From Phaeosaccion multiseriatum (lineage: Eukaryota > Ochrophyta, other classes): DNA of 64,000 bases. Below, one piece after another: positions 28,301 to 38,422 of this stretch (positions are counted from its first letter, which is position 1; every line of letters starts with the position of its first letter). The stretch is taken from the NCBI GenBank assembly GCA_965112735.1, contig OZ218957.1, forward strand, positions 1,550,001-1,614,000. Direction: 5' to 3'. A program made the position numbers and the translations under genes. Under the pieces are notes generated by a model. It saw only the letters and a list, made by a program, of their open reading frames with translations. It was not told the DNA's origin and did no database searches.

Positions 28301-29087
28301 GTACGAGGTCGGCGATGGCCTCGGCCGTGTTGTGGTGGGTCAGTTCCGTCGCGGTGAGGTTTAGGCTTGCGAACTCAGCGCTGATGCGTCGGCTGGCGGA
28401 TGCTGGCGCTTGTTCGTTGAAGAAGAGGTTCGGGTGTTGCCGTATGGGGGTCGTGGCTGTGAGGTGGGTGTCTTCGTATTCGTCTTGGAGGATGGAGACG
28501 ATTTGCTCTGTGATCCCGTGTGCGTTTCTGTGAGTTGACGCGTTGGTGGTTTGGGCTGGATCTGAGGCTCGGAAAGTGGCGGTTGGCCTTTCCGGGCTGC
28601 GTGCTCGGGGGGTCCTGCTTCGTCCCCTTGGCCTCGTGGTTGGCTGCATGGGTGCTGGGCTGGTCGCTGTGGGGGGTGGTGCTGTTGTAGGGCCTGTTGT
28701 CTCGCTGGCGGGCGTGGTAGATCTCCTGGCGGCTGGTGCTGTTTGTTGCCGTGTCGTTGAGATCGGTTGTGGTTGCTGCTGCTGGGGGTGGGCTTCCGCT
28801 GCTGTTGCTGTGGGTTCCGTGAGTGCTGGTGGGAGCTGTGGGTCCTGCGGGAGGGTGTTGCGGGGTGCTGCGGCCGCTGGTGGAGCCGTGATGGGGGTGG
28901 GCACGCCTTCCCGTGCTGGTGTTTGGCGAATTCCTGCTGCCGCTGCCCGTCTCTCCCTTCTTTCGAGCCGCTGCTGATCGCGGCTCATAGGTGGCTCCTG
29001 CTGGGTTGCTGTGAGGTTTGCTGGTGTCTCCTGGGCTCCGGGGGGCCGCGTGGCCCCCCTGTCGTCCCCTTCCATGGTGGCCCTGTC
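22371..29087 (-). mobile_element. REL-type non-LTR retrotransposon, copy B (full length, intact)
   Basis: 6717 bp from GACAGGG (29087) to ...ctaatata (22371), with a 12-nt leader, a single 2127-codon ORF and a 3'UTR of about 320 bp. It is the only copy in the window whose ORF is uninterrupted from the native start to the native stop, so it is the best candidate for an active source. The flanks are zinc-finger target sequence: ggggtgtgagatg before the 3' end and taagaggtgtactgtgg after the 5' end. Confidence 0.92.
22692..29075 (-). CDS. Single-ORF retrotransposon protein: zinc finger, RING-like modules, reverse transcriptase, restriction-like endonuclease
   Basis: 2127 aa. Residues 1-460 are Pro/Thr/Ala/Gln-rich. 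A C2H2 finger lies near 468-495 (CNFGECHDTF...RHQSSHH), and a further Cys motif near 540-580 (DCTSGCGN...LCNACIRAH). RING-like module 1 is near 687-733 (CPVCMEPL...HHVHNHC...CPYC). RING-like module 2 is near 805-862 (CCICMSDAD...RRCQHTVHPAC...CPAQGC; its C-x-H-x2-H-x2-C core is RING-H2-like, the last pair is spaced by four). A low-complexity Gly/Arg linker follows. RT: GEKARPVTSPN near 1331, DITKAY near 1398, GVNQGAPEGPLMF near 1455, YADD near 1492, GLEFNERKTVYLMG near 1525. C-terminus: CLGTGCARTASTTHATIC (CCHC) near 1895, then RDLRMDL near 1960 and CDITVTNP near 1988, the layout of the restriction-like endonuclease of R2/CRE-type elements. No APE endonuclease and no RNase H were seen. The RING-like function is unknown; E3 ubiquitin ligase activity would be a guess. 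Confidence 0.85.
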   Translation of the reverse strand: MEGDDRGATRPPGAQETPANLTATQQEPPMSRDQQRLERRERRAAAAGIRQTPAREGVPTPITAPPAAAAPRNTLPQDPQLPPALTEPTATAAEAHPQQQQPQPISTTRQQTAPAARRSTTPASETTGPTTAPPPTATSPAPMQPTTRPRGRSRTPRARSPERPTATFRASDPAQTTNASTHRNAHGITEQIVSILQDEYEDTHLTATTPIRQHPNLFFNEQAPASASRRISAEFASLNLTATELTHHNTAEAIADLVRPPPTTHEEETASLETDTHGHAPTTWSNTIRHQRDAALPPTNSHFYMPLLRQALRSGGPPTTPGRPHGGGDYPLGWQQIVEAYAHTLAGQEITSNELVNDYITASRQEELIAVLPDVQAIVERYGHALRDHTNNTTTSPFANTMATPWWAPGQALALRTRQAPRGTAPGPPPPPAQSDATTPSPPTPEDNPTNARVYRRHPDNGNIQGGILCNFGECHDTFVTVGNTRDRLIRHQSSHHPNRGREWDRWMREHHPQAASILWYRTNGPQSGPQNNTYQLRDCTSGCGNLAHRNSGRSFLTRFPQSGLRQPLCNACIRAHEAASLPAPPTIQRARSMPPPTRAGGTDTTREHDQEGGGRGERTGHRAGGRGDREGRVVAGGEEGEHSRGGGERPALAREAAAEGGEGQAAGGGDEGEGGGDPTNNEELPNCPVCMEPLTGQAQVAMHEDEHHVHNHCALGVMSRYPNRNDHLCPYCRNPCYRHTIEQATTAQGGRAMGRARDRLARERRESHQQHAQASQGRRRQSQPPPTTRHTPPPQPTAPPAPICCICMSDADPPFIAPTTEWPVRTRRCQHTVHPACLLHHLNDQATLRRANQQPVIPPGNLPCPAQGCMAGYQAQRAIPALRTILTQGNAASAYQGPLNDLENAYLGPDPNEDPSRTATPQHTTATARLNPYQPTTPTGRGGGRGHAEEGGGGGGGAIAAAPSGVEGGRGGRGRGEGNGQGAAAERGPQRERAGGDSTRTQGTTAAAARRGGGGRSRGQGGSGGDGGDGEGPANDDTPEEGWPMQHPNVLRLGALDPQGTILSTLVFETVAQCNPRHVSSIISLQQRALNNWNRALRAHKNGPTDATLHTLLAWDVFHHLLPAMLFSKDGAYSRQQRIQMVLDLDIAPLAQAAIATAHARRPPPPAQAQTEERRRETCAHLLTKPGGLHKAAARLSTKSRDGHLPPTHETFRRLQQAHVDESLEEINTAAAAAREYARTQVQEHPENGNDVTREEISTAMLLTYRRVNFWKGQGADGRRASHVKYPPDSPQEYAIVEALTDTYELLRTGDTPLPPQLAKRWFSTSAAALGEKARPVTSPNLYRSLVERCHMKLIADRVGPELRSAGQLAVAVRGGGETHAAAAQLAHDAGKTVVLHDITKAYTRVSRARGVLASGALPTIDPAGINYAIASLSHASAHNALTPDGTQTIHQSSGVNQGAPEGPLMFAAAIHPVLKVQNTADTAANRPTISAYADDLMDQLEPDAPLETYAPRHAHLQAQFRGLGLEFNERKTVYLMGKGKQPTQADRDHAQRQGATLATEGTVVAGIPVGTEEYIEEYLRNILGQEDPRGYLQLAKHCSEWDNTQAATLVLLQCLPARLTHLARAIDPSIFRRALGSRADRTNRATLAHIMRLPDAPPLEQAADAQEEPWTETQRLQMHTARRFGGLGLTSLHDIAPAAYLGNKMLTLPPLLSRTARREGSQESALPDQLFTNGALKSVADSVNLLHEEGVPEAPLIQAVGQAQFDEARSRVLEPPDHQAQDTARRNVRRSHQAGRQPTHGVQKALTTFIHKRRHEELTQSIATIDVTPAEAQRGEETQEMATARLHSQRGRGAMAFLGALPHGHNTMAPAEWTMALRRNLGVNTPYADPPPPCLGTGCARTASTTHATICPRTGLHNHTHHLLVKAFGRMMHSVGIGGARVEDQTCFDGPTGTRAGRDLRMDLTYPAGSFPGADAPLRRNLLCDITVTNPTAPTHVGRASTTPGHAAAAAEERKRIHYLGSFLPGTSTLKCIAIETYGRLGHQTDELIEAMAIHKASRGLGPAAAAATGPIKGLLRQQLSLALQRALSQREIRYGTLLRATMTQHEAAETLDWGLMGAIDGAAA

Positions 29088-29199
29088 TAAGAGGTGTACT
29101 GTGGAGGGGTGTGAGAACCATTCGCAGCAGGGAGGATTGTGCAGTAGCCACGGAGCTGTGAGAATGCGGAAGCAGTGTACTGTGGAGGGGTGTGAGATG
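29088..29199 (+). pseudogene. Zinc-finger target fragment between copies B and C
   Basis: It encodes KRCTVEGCENHSQQGGLC, SSHGAVRMRKQCTVEGCE, then the cut. This is one complete C-x4-C-x9-C-x2-H finger plus the first half of another. The frame is open from the antisense of the retroelement 5' end through the finger. It is a remnant of the host gene that the element targets. Confidence 0.75.
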
Positions 29200-32100
29200 T
29201 ATATTAGAGCTTATGGGCTCAGTATTGGAGCGCTCGAGGTAAGTTGTAACCATGTGTAGATGCGTGTATGTGTGGTATTGATGGAGCGTGATGTGGAGGG
29301 GAAGAGGATGGTAAGGGTGGTAGAGTAGAGGATAATGGGGAATGGGAAGGGAGTGAGGGGGGGAGGAGGAGATGAAGGGGGGTGGGAAGGAGTGAGGTGG
29401 TGGAGGTGATATGTGAACTATCCTACTGGGGGTGGTGCGGGTGACAAGGCGTGACTAACTGTGGTTGCTATGCTGTGTGCTGATGGTCTCGCTGTCTGCT
29501 GGCTGGTGTACTCCTGCTCCTCAGGCGGCCGCTCCGTCGATGGCTCCCATGAGCCCCCAGTCGAGGGTTTCTGCTGCTTCGTGCTGCGTCATCGTGGCTC
29601 GAAGGAGGGTGCCATACCTGATCTCCCGCTGTGAGAGGGCGCGTTGAAGGGCGAGGGACAGTTGTTGGCGCAGGAGGCCCTTGATGGGGCCCGTGGCTGC
29701 CGCCGCTGCGGGGCCGAGCCCTCTTGATGCCTTGTGGATGGCCATCGCCTCGATGAGCTCGTCCGTTTGGTGGCCCAGTCTGCCGTACGTCTCGATTGCA
29801 ATGCACTTCAGGGTTGAAGTCCCGGGCAGAAAACTGCCCAGGTAGTGAATGCGCTTGCGCTCTTCGGCGGCGGCTGCTGCGTGGCCTGGCGTGGTGGAGG
29901 CCCGTCCCACGTGGGTGGGGGCGGTGGGGTTGGTGACGGTGATGTCGCAGAGGAGGTTTCTCCGCAGGGGTGCGTCCGCTCCCGGGAAGCTACCTGCGGG
30001 ATAGGTCAGATCCATGCGTAGGTCTCGGCCTGCTCGGGTGCCCGTGGGGCCGTCGAAGCAGGTCTGGTCCTCTACACGTGCTCCTCCAATGCCCACGCTG
30101 TGCATCATCCTCCCGAAGGCCTTGACGAGGAGGTGGTGTGTGTGGTTGTGGAGGCCGGTGCGGGGGCAGATGGTGGCGTGGGTGGTGCTTGCCGTGCGGG
30201 CGCAGCCTGTGCCGAGGCAGGGTGGGGGCGGGTCCGCGTATGGCGTGTTGACACCGAGGTTGCGACGAAGGGCCATGGTCCATTCTGCGGGGGCCATGGT
30301 GTTGTGGCCGTGGGGGAGCGCTCCGAGGAAGGCCATGGCGCCCCTTCCTCGCTGTGAGTGGAGTCGGGCTGTTGCCATTTCCTGTGTCTCCTCTCCCCTC
30401 TGTGCCTCTGCCGGTGTGACGTCGATGGTGGCGATGCTCTGCGTCAGCTCCTCATGGCGGCGTTTGTGGATGAAGGTGGTGAGGGCCTTCTGGACGCCGT
30501 GGGTCGGTTGACGGCCTGCCTGATGGCTCCTGCGCACGTTGCGTCGCGCTGTGTCTTGGGCTTGGTGGTCAGGCGGCTCGAGTACGCGTGAGCGGGCCTC
30601 GTCGAACTGTGCCTGACCCACTGCTTGGATGAGAGGGGCCTCAGGGACCCCCTCCTCGTGCAGGAGGTTGACGCTGTCGGCGACGCTCTTGAGGGCTCCG
30701 TTGGTGAACAGCTGGTCCGGTAGGGCGCTCTCTTGGGAGCCTTCCCGGCGTGCGGTGCGGCTGAGCAGGGGGGAGGGTGAGCATCTTGTTGCCAAGGTAT
30801 GCTGCTGGGGCGATGTCGTGGAGGCTGGTGAGGCCGAGGCCGCCGAAGCGCCGTGCCGTATGCATTTGTAGGCGCTGTGTCTCCGTCCATGGCTCCTCTT
30901 GTGCATCTGCGGCCTGCTCCAGAGGGGGGGCATCGGGGAGTCGCATGATGTGGGCCAGTGTCGCCCTGTTGGTGCGGTCTGCCCTGCTGCCGAGGGCGCG
31001 TCGGAAGATGGAGGGGTCAATGGCTCTCGCCAGGTGTGTGAGCCTGGCTGGGAGGCATTGGAGGAGGACGAGGGTGGCCGCCTGGGTGTTGGCCCACTCG
31101 CTGCAGTGTTTGGCGAGTTGGAGGTAGCCCCTGGGGTCTTCTTGGCCGAGGATGTTGCGGAGGTACTCTTCGATGTACTCCTCGGTGCCGACGGGGATGC
31201 CGGCTACCACGGTACCCTCGGTGGCAAGTGTGGCGCCCTGCCGTTGGGCGTGGTCCCTGTCAGCCTGTGTTGGCTGCTTGCCTTTGCCCATGAGGTAAAC
31301 CGTTTTCCTCTCGTTGAACTCGAGGCCCAAGCCTCGGAATTGGGCTTGGAGATGGGCATGGCGTGGGGCGTAGGTCTCTAGGGGTGCGTCGGGTTCCAGC
31401 TGGTCCATGAGGTCGTCTGCGTAGGCGGAGATGGTGGGGCGGTTCGCTGCGGTGTCGGCTGTGTTCTGAACTTTCAGCACTGGGTGGATGGCGGCTGCGA
31501 ACATGAGAGGCCCTTCTGGTGCTCCTTGGTTGACTCCGGAGCTCTGGTGGATGGTCTGGGTGCCGTCTGGTGTGAGGGCGTTGTGGGCGGAGGCGTGGGA
31601 GAGGCTGGCGATGGCGTAGTTGATGCCTGCTGGGTCGATGGTAGGGAGTGCGCCTGAGGCTAGGACGCCTCTGGCACGCGACACGCGGGTGTAGGCCTTG
31701 GTGATGTCATGCAGCACGACGGTTTTGCCGGCATCGTGCGCTAGCTGGGCTGCTGCGGCGTGTGTTTCCCCTCCGCCTCTGACCGCTACCGCTAGCTGTC
31801 CTGCGCTTCTGAGCTCTGGGCCCACCCTGTCCGCGATGAGCTTCATGTGACAGCTCTCCACGAGGCTGCGGTAGAGGTTGGGGGATGTCACAGGACGCGC
31901 TTTCTCGCCGAGGGCTGCGGCGCTGGTGCTGAACCACCGTTTGGCGAGCTGTGGAGGCAGTGGAGTGTCCCCCGTTCGGAGCAGCTCGTAGGTGTCAGTC
32001 AGAGCCTCCACGATTGCGTACTCCTGGGGGCTGTCCGGGGGGTACTTGACGTGGCTCGCCCTGCGCCCGTCTGCTCCTTGGCCCTTCCAGTAGTTGACCC

Positions 32101-32510
32101 TCCGGTAGGTCAGCAGCATGGCTGTGCTGATCTCCTCTCTGGTGACGGCGTTGCCATTCTCGGGGTGCTCCTGCACCTGGGTTCTGGCGTACTCCCTGGC
32201 TGCTGTTGCTGCTGTGTTGATCTCTTCGAGGCTCTCGTCGACGTGCGCTTGCTGGAGGCGTCGAAAGGTCTCGTGTGTGGGAGGGAGGTGGCCGTCTCTG
32301 CTCTTTGTGCTGAGCCTCGCCGCGGCCTTGTGCAGGCCTCCGGGTTTGGTGAGCAGGTGGGCGCAGGTTTCTCTCCGTCGCTCCTCTGTCTGTGCCTGTG
32401 CTGGGGGTGGTGGGCGGCGTGCGTGTGCTGTGGCTATCGCTGCTTGTGCGAGTGGGGCGATGTCGAGGTCGAGGACCATCTGTATCCGCTGCTGGCGGCT
32501 GTAGGCTCCG
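29200..32510 (-). mobile_element. Non-LTR element copy C (5'-truncated)
   Basis: 3.3 kb, truncated just before the RT domain (ends within GAYSRQQRIQ). It encodes RT and endonuclease in two overlapping frames, 32560-30641 and 31020-29521, separated by a G6 run (30768-30773) where in-frame copies have G5 or G8. It shares NYWKGQ and AATAAREYART variants with copy E. Confidence 0.9.
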
Positions 32511-32588
32511 AAGCAGCGGGTCCAAGGAGGATTGTGCACTAGGCATGGAGCTGTGGTCAAGAGGTGTACTGTGGAGGGGTGTGAGATG
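32511..32588 (+). pseudogene. Zinc-finger target fragment between copies C and D
   Basis: It starts inside a finger (KQRVQGGLCTRHGAVVKR) and continues CTVEGCE to the cut. The 5' junction of copy C falls after Cys-Glu-Lys of the finger. Confidence 0.7.
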
Positions 32589-32759
32589 TATATTAGAGCT
32601 TATGGGCTCAGTATTGGAGCGCTCGAGGTAAGTTGTAACCATGTGTAGATGCGTGTATGTGTGGTATGGATGGAGCGTGATGTGGAGGGGAAGAGGATGG
32701 TAAGGGTGGTAGAGTAGAGAGGATAATGGGGAATGGGAAGGGAGTGAAGGGGGGAGGAG
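32589..32759 (-). mobile_element. Non-LTR element copy D (171-bp 3' fragment)
   Basis: Only the last 171 bp of the 3'UTR, with an extra AG in agtagagagg and tattgatgg changed to tatggatgg. It is followed at about 32760 by finger sequence (CEHSQQGGLCIRHGAVVKR). Confidence 0.85.
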
Positions 32760-32834
32760 CATTCGCAGCAGGGAGGATTATGCATTAGGCACGGAGCTGT
32801 AGTCAAGAGGTGTATTGTGGAGGGGTGTGAGATG
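32760..32834 (+). pseudogene. Zinc-finger target fragment between copies D and E
   Basis: It encodes HSQQGGLCIRHGAVVKRC and IVEGCE and is then cut by copy E. One finger body with both metal-binding halves is present. Confidence 0.7.
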
Positions 32835-35800
32835 TATATTAGAGCTTATGGGCTCAGTATTGGAGCGCTCGAGGTAAGTTGTAACCATGTGTAGATGCGT
32901 GTATGTGTGGTATTGATGGAGCGTGATGTGGAGGGGAAGAGGATGGTAAGGGTGGTAGAGTAGAGGATAATGGGGAATGGGAAGGGAGTGAGGGGGGGAG
33001 GAGGAGATGAAGGGGGGTGGGAAGGAGTGAGGTGGTGGAGGTGATATGTGAACTATCCTACTGGGGGTGGTGCGGGTGACAAGGCGTGACTAACTGTGGT
33101 TGCTATGCTGTGTGCTGATGGTCTCGCTGTCTGCTGGCTGGTGTACTCCTGCTCCTCAGGCGGCCGCTCCGTCGATGGCTCCCATGAGCCCCCAGTCGAG
33201 GGTTTCTGCTGCTTCGTGCTGCGTCATCGTGGCTCGAAGGAGGGTGCCATACCTGATCTCCCGCTGTGAGAGGGCGCGTTGAAGGGCGAGGGACAGTTGT
33301 TGGCGCAGGAGGCCCTTGATGGGGCCCGTGGCTGCCGCCGCTGCGGGGCCGAGCCCTCTTGATGCCTTGTGGATGGCCATCGCCTCGATGAGCTCGTCCG
33401 TTTGGTGGCCCAGTCTGCCGTACGTCTCGATTGCAATGCACTTCAGGGTTGAAGTCCCGGGCAGAAAACTGCCCAGGTAGTGAATGCGCTTGCGCTCTTC
33501 GGCGGCGGCTGCTGCGTGGCCTGGCGTGGTGGAGGCCCGTCCCACGTGGGTGGGGGCGGTGGGGTTGGTGACGGTGATGTCGCAGAGGAGGTTTCTCCGC
33601 AGGGGTGCGTCCGCTCCCGGGAAGCTACCTGCGGGATAGGTCAGATCCATGCGTAGGTCTCGGCCTGCTCGGGTGCCCGTGGGGCCGTCGAAGCAGGTCT
33701 GGTCCTCTACACGTGCTCCTCCAATGCCCACGCTGTGCATCATCCTCCCGAAGGCCTTGACGAGGAGGTGGTGTGTGTGGTTGTGGAGGCCGGTGCGGGG
33801 GCAGATGGTGGCGTGGGTGGTGCTTGCCGTGCGGGCGCAGCCTGTGCCGAGGCAGGGTGGGGGCGGGTCCGCGTATGGCGTGTTGACACCGAGGTTGCGA
33901 CGAAGGGCCATGGTCCATTCTGCGGGGGCCATGGTGTTGTGGCCGTGGGGGAGCGCTCCGAGGAAGGCCATGGCGCCCCTTCCTCGCTGTGAGTGGAGTC
34001 GGGCTGTTGCCATTTCCTGTGTCTCCTCTCCCCTCTGTGCCTCTGCCGGTGTGACGTCGATGGTGGCGATGCTCTGCGTCAGCTCCTCATGGCGGCGTTT
34101 GTGGATGAAGGTGGTGAGGGCCTTCTGGACGCCGTGGGTCGGTTGACGGCCTGCCTGATGGCTCCTGCGCACGTTGCGTCGCGCTGTGTCTTGGGCTTGG
34201 TGGTCAGGCGGCTCGAGTACGCGTGAGCGGGCCTCGTCGAACTGTGCCTGACCCACTGCTTGGATGAGGGGGGCCTCAGGGACCCCCTCCTCGTGCAGGA
34301 GGTTGACGCTGTCGGCGACGCTCTTGAGGGCTCCGTTGGTGAACAGCTGGTCCGGTAGGGCGCTCTCTTGGGAGCCTTCCCGGCGTGCGGTGCGGCTGAG
34401 CAGGGGGAGGGTGAGCATCTTGTTGCCAAGGTATGCTGCTGGGGCGATGTCGTGGAGGCTGGTGAGGCCGAGGCCGCCGAAGCGCCGTGCCGTATGCATT
34501 TGTAGGCGCTGTGTCTCCGTCCATGGCTCCTCTTGTGCATCTGCGGCCTGCTCCAGAGGGGGGGCATCGGGGAGTCGCATGATGTGGGCCAGTGTCGCCC
34601 TGTTGGTGCGGTCTGCCCTGCTGCCGAGGGCGCGTCGGAAGATGGAGGGGTCAATGGCTCTCGCCAGGTGTGTGAGCCTGGCTGGGAGGCATTGGAGGAG
34701 GACGAGGGTGGCCGCCTGGGTGTTGTCCCACTCGCTGCAGTGTTTGGCGAGTTGGAGGTAGCCCCTGGGGTCTTCTTGGCCGAGGATGTTGCGGAGGTAC
34801 TCTTCGATGTACTCCTCTGTGCCGACGGGGATGCCGGCTACCACGGTACCCTCGGTGGCAAGTGTGGCGCCCTGCCGTTGGGCGTGGTCCCTGTCAGCCT
34901 GTGTTGGCTGCTTGCCTTTGCCCATGAGGTAAACCGTTTTCCTCTCGTTGAACTCGAGGCCCAAGCCTCGGAATTGGGCTTGGAGATGGGCATGGCGTGG
35001 GGCGTAGGTCTCTAGGGGTGCGTCGGGTTCCAGCTGGTCCATGAGGTCGTCTGCGTAGGCGGAGATGGTGGGGCGGTTCGCTGCGGTGTCGGCTGTGTTC
35101 TGAACTTTCAGCACTGGGTGGATGGCGGCTGCGAACATGAGAGGCCCTTCTGGTGCTCCTTGGTTGACTCCGGAGCTCTGGTGGATGGTCTGGGTGCCGT
35201 CTGGTGTGAGGGCGTTGTGGGCGGAGGCGTGGGAGAGGCTGGCGATGGCGTAGTTGATGCCTGCTGGGTCGATGGTAGGGAGTGCGCCTGAGGCTAGGAC
35301 GCCTCTGGCACGCGACACGCGGGTGTAGGCCTTGGTGATGTCATGCAGCACGACGGTTTTGCCGGCATCGTGCGCTAGCTGGGCTGCTGCGGCGTGTGTT
35401 TCCCCTCCGCCTCTGACCGCTACCGCTAGCTGTCCTGCGCTTCTGAGCTCTGGGCCCACCCTGTCCGCGATGAGCTTCATGTGACAGCTCTCCACGAGGC
35501 TGCGGTAGAGGTTGGGGGATGTCACAGGACGCGCTTTCTCGCCGAGGGCTGCGGCGCTGGTGCTGAACCACCGTTTGGCGAGCTGTGGAGGCAGTGGAGT
35601 GTCCCCCGTTCGGAGCAGCTCGTAGGTGTCAGTCAGAGCCTCCACGATTGCGTACTCCTGGGGGCTGTCCGGGGGGTACTTGACGTGGCTCGCCCTGCGC
35701 CCGTCTGCTCCTTGGCCCTTCCAGTAGTTGACCCTCCGGTAGGTCAGCAGCATGGCTGTGCTGATCTCCTCTCTGGTGACGTCGTTGCCATTCTCGGGGT

Positions 35801-37853
35801 GCTCCTGCACCTGGGTTCTGGCGTACTCCCTGGCTGCTGTTGCTGCTGTGTTGATCTCTTCGAGGCTCTCGTCGACGTGCGCTTGCTGGAGGCGTCGAAA
35901 GGTCTCGTGTGTGGGAGGGAGGTGGCCGTCTCTGCTCTTTGTGCTGAGCCTCGCCGCGGCCTTGTGCAGGCCTCCGGGTTTGGTGAGCAGGTGGGCGCAG
36001 GTTTCTCTCCGTCGCTCCTCTGTCTGTGCCTGTGCTGGGGGTGGTGGGCGGCGTGCGTGTGCTGTGGCTATCGCTGCTTGTGCGAGTGGGGCGATGTCGA
36101 GGTCGAGGACCATCTGTATCCGCTGCTGGCGGCTGTAGGCTCCGTCTTTAGAGAAGAGCATGGCAGGGAGGAGGTGGTGGAAGACATCCCATGCCAGAAG
36201 GGTGTGGAGGGTGGCGTCGGTGGGTCCGTTCTTGTGGGCCCTCAGCGCCCTGTTCCAGTTGTTGAGCGCTCTTTGCTGTAAGCTGATAATCAAGCTTACG
36301 TGGCGGGGGTTGCACTGCGCTACTGTCTCAAACACGAGTGTTGAGAGGATGGTACCCTGCGGGTCCAGGGCCCCTAGGCGGAGGACGTTTGGGTGCTGCA
36401 TGGGCCATCCTTCCTCGGGTGTATCGTCGTTGGCTGGCCCTTCTCCGTCCCCTCCGTCCCCGCCGCTACCTCCTTGGCCTCTGCTCCGTCCTCCTCCCCC
36501 TCGTCTCGCTGCTGCTGCTGTGGTTCCTTGCGTGCGTGTGCTATCTCCCCCTGCCCTTTCTCTCTGAGGTCCCCTCTCTGCTGCTGCTCCTTGTCCGTTT
36601 CCTTCCCCCCTCCCTCGTCCTCCTCTTCCTCCTTCTACTCCACTTGGCGCTGCTGCGATTGCGCCTCCTCCTCCTCCTCCTCCTTCTTCCGCGTGCCCTC
36701 GCCCTCCTCCTCTGCCCGTGGGGGTGGTGGGTTGGTACGGGTTGAGCCTGGCCGTTGCTGTCGTGTGCTGGGGCGTTGCCGTACGCGACGGGTCCTCGTT
36801 TGGGTCTGGGCCTAGATAGGCGTTCTCGAGGTCGTTGAGGGGGCCTTGGTAGGCCGATGCTGCGTTGCCTTGGGTGAGGATGGTCCTGAGGGCGGGGATG
36901 GCTCGTTGAGCTTGGTAGCCAGCCATGCAGCCTTGCGCGGGGCAGGGGAGGTTGCCTGGTGGTATGACGGGCTGCTGGTTGGCTCTCCTCAGTGTGGCTT
37001 GGTCGTTCAGGTGGTGAAGGAGGCACGCGGGGTGAACGGTGTGTTGGCAGCGTCGGGTGCGTACTGGCCACTCCGTGGTTGGTGCGATGAAAGGGGGTCC
37101 GCGTCAGACATGCATATGCAGCATATCGGGGCTGGGGGGGCGGTAGGTTGGGGTGGGGGTGTGTGTCGGGTGGTGGGGGGTGGCTGGGACTGGCGGCGCC
37201 GTCCTTGGCTGGCCTGCGCGTGCTGCTGATGCGACTCTCTGCGCTCCCTCGCTAGGCGATCCCTTGCGCGGCCCATAGCTCTCCCTCCTTGTGCTGTGAT
37301 GGCCTGCTCGATCGTGTGCCGGTAGCAGGGGTTGCGGCAGTAGGGGCAGAGGTGGTCGTTGCGGTTGGGGTACGTGCTCATGACTCCCAATGCGCAGTGG
37401 TTGTGCACGTGATGTTCGTCTTCGTGCATGGCGACTTGTGCTTGGCCAGTGAGCGGTTCCATACACACCGGGCAGTTGGGTAGCTCCTCGTTGTTGGTGG
37501 GGTCGCCTCCTCCTTCTGCTTCGTCACCTCCTCCCTCTGCTTGCCCTTCCCCTCCTTCTGCCGCTGCTTCCCGTGCCAGTGCTGGGCGCTCTCCTCCGCC
37601 TCTGCTGTTTTCGCCCTCTCCCCCCCCTGCTACTACTCTTCCGTCGCGGTCTCCTCGTCCCCCTCCCCTGTGTCCCGCTCGCTCTCCTCTCCCTTCTCCC
37701 TCCGGGTCGTGCTCCCGTGTAGTGTCTGTCCCACCTGCTCTTGTCGGTGGGGGCATGCTGCGAGCTCGTGGTGGGATGGTTGACGATGCCGGGAGGTGTG
37801 CTGCTTCGTATGCTCGTATGCATGTGTGGCATATGGGCTGCCGTAGGCCTGCT
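32835..37853 (-). mobile_element. Non-LTR element copy E (5'-truncated)
   Basis: 5.0 kb, truncated just after the C2H2 finger region. The frame 36926-33156 carries the Gly-rich linker, RT and endonuclease with the C6 run intact; the RING-like region is in frame 37915-37007. The two are separated by a G5 run near 37093 where others have G6. Its N-terminal variants (GLRQPICHTCIRAYEAAHL) define a second sub-lineage shared with copies H and J. Confidence 0.9.
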
Positions 37854-37861
37854 GTGAGATG

Positions 37862-38338
37862 TATATTAGAGCTTATGGGCTCAGTATTGGAGCGCTCGAG
37901 GTAAGTTGTAACCATGTGTAGATGCGTGTATGTGTGGTATTGATGGAGCGTGATGTGGAGGGGAAGAGGATGGTAAGGGTGGTAGAGTAGAGGATAATGG
38001 GGAATGGGAAGGGAGTGAGGGGGGAGGAGGAGATGAAGGGGGTGGGAAGGAGTGAGGTGGTGGAGGTGATATGTGAACTATCCTACTGGGGGTGGTGCGG
38101 GTGACAAGGCGTGACTAACTGTGGTTGCTATGCTGTGTGCTGATGGTCTCGCTGTCTGCTGGCTGGTGTACTCCTGCTCCTCAGGCGGCCGCTCCGTCGA
38201 TGGCTCCCATGAGCCCCCAGTCGAGGGTTTCTGCTGCTTCGTGCTGCGTCATCGTGGCTCGAAGGAGGGTGCCATACCTGATCTCCCGCTGTGAGAGGGC
38301 GCGTTGAAGGGCGAGGGACAGTTGTTGGCGCAGGAGGC
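37862..38338 (-). mobile_element. Non-LTR element copy F (477-bp 3' fragment)
   Basis: 3'UTR plus the codons for the last 52 or so residues, truncated within RQQLSLAL at the caggagg position. It abuts copy E with only tgtgagatg between them and is followed by a finger fragment. Confidence 0.85.
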
Positions 38339-38422
38339 TGTGAGATGTATCGGGTCCAAGGAGGGTTGTGCACTAGGCATGGAGCTGTGGTCAAGACTTG
38401 TACTGTGGAGGGGTGTGAGATG
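38339..38422 (+). pseudogene. Zinc-finger target fragment between copies F and G
   Basis: It encodes CEMYRVQGGLCTRHGAVVKT and CTVEGCE and is then cut. The finger variant CEMY shows that the atgtat bases next to many 3' junctions can be native target sequence. Confidence 0.7.
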
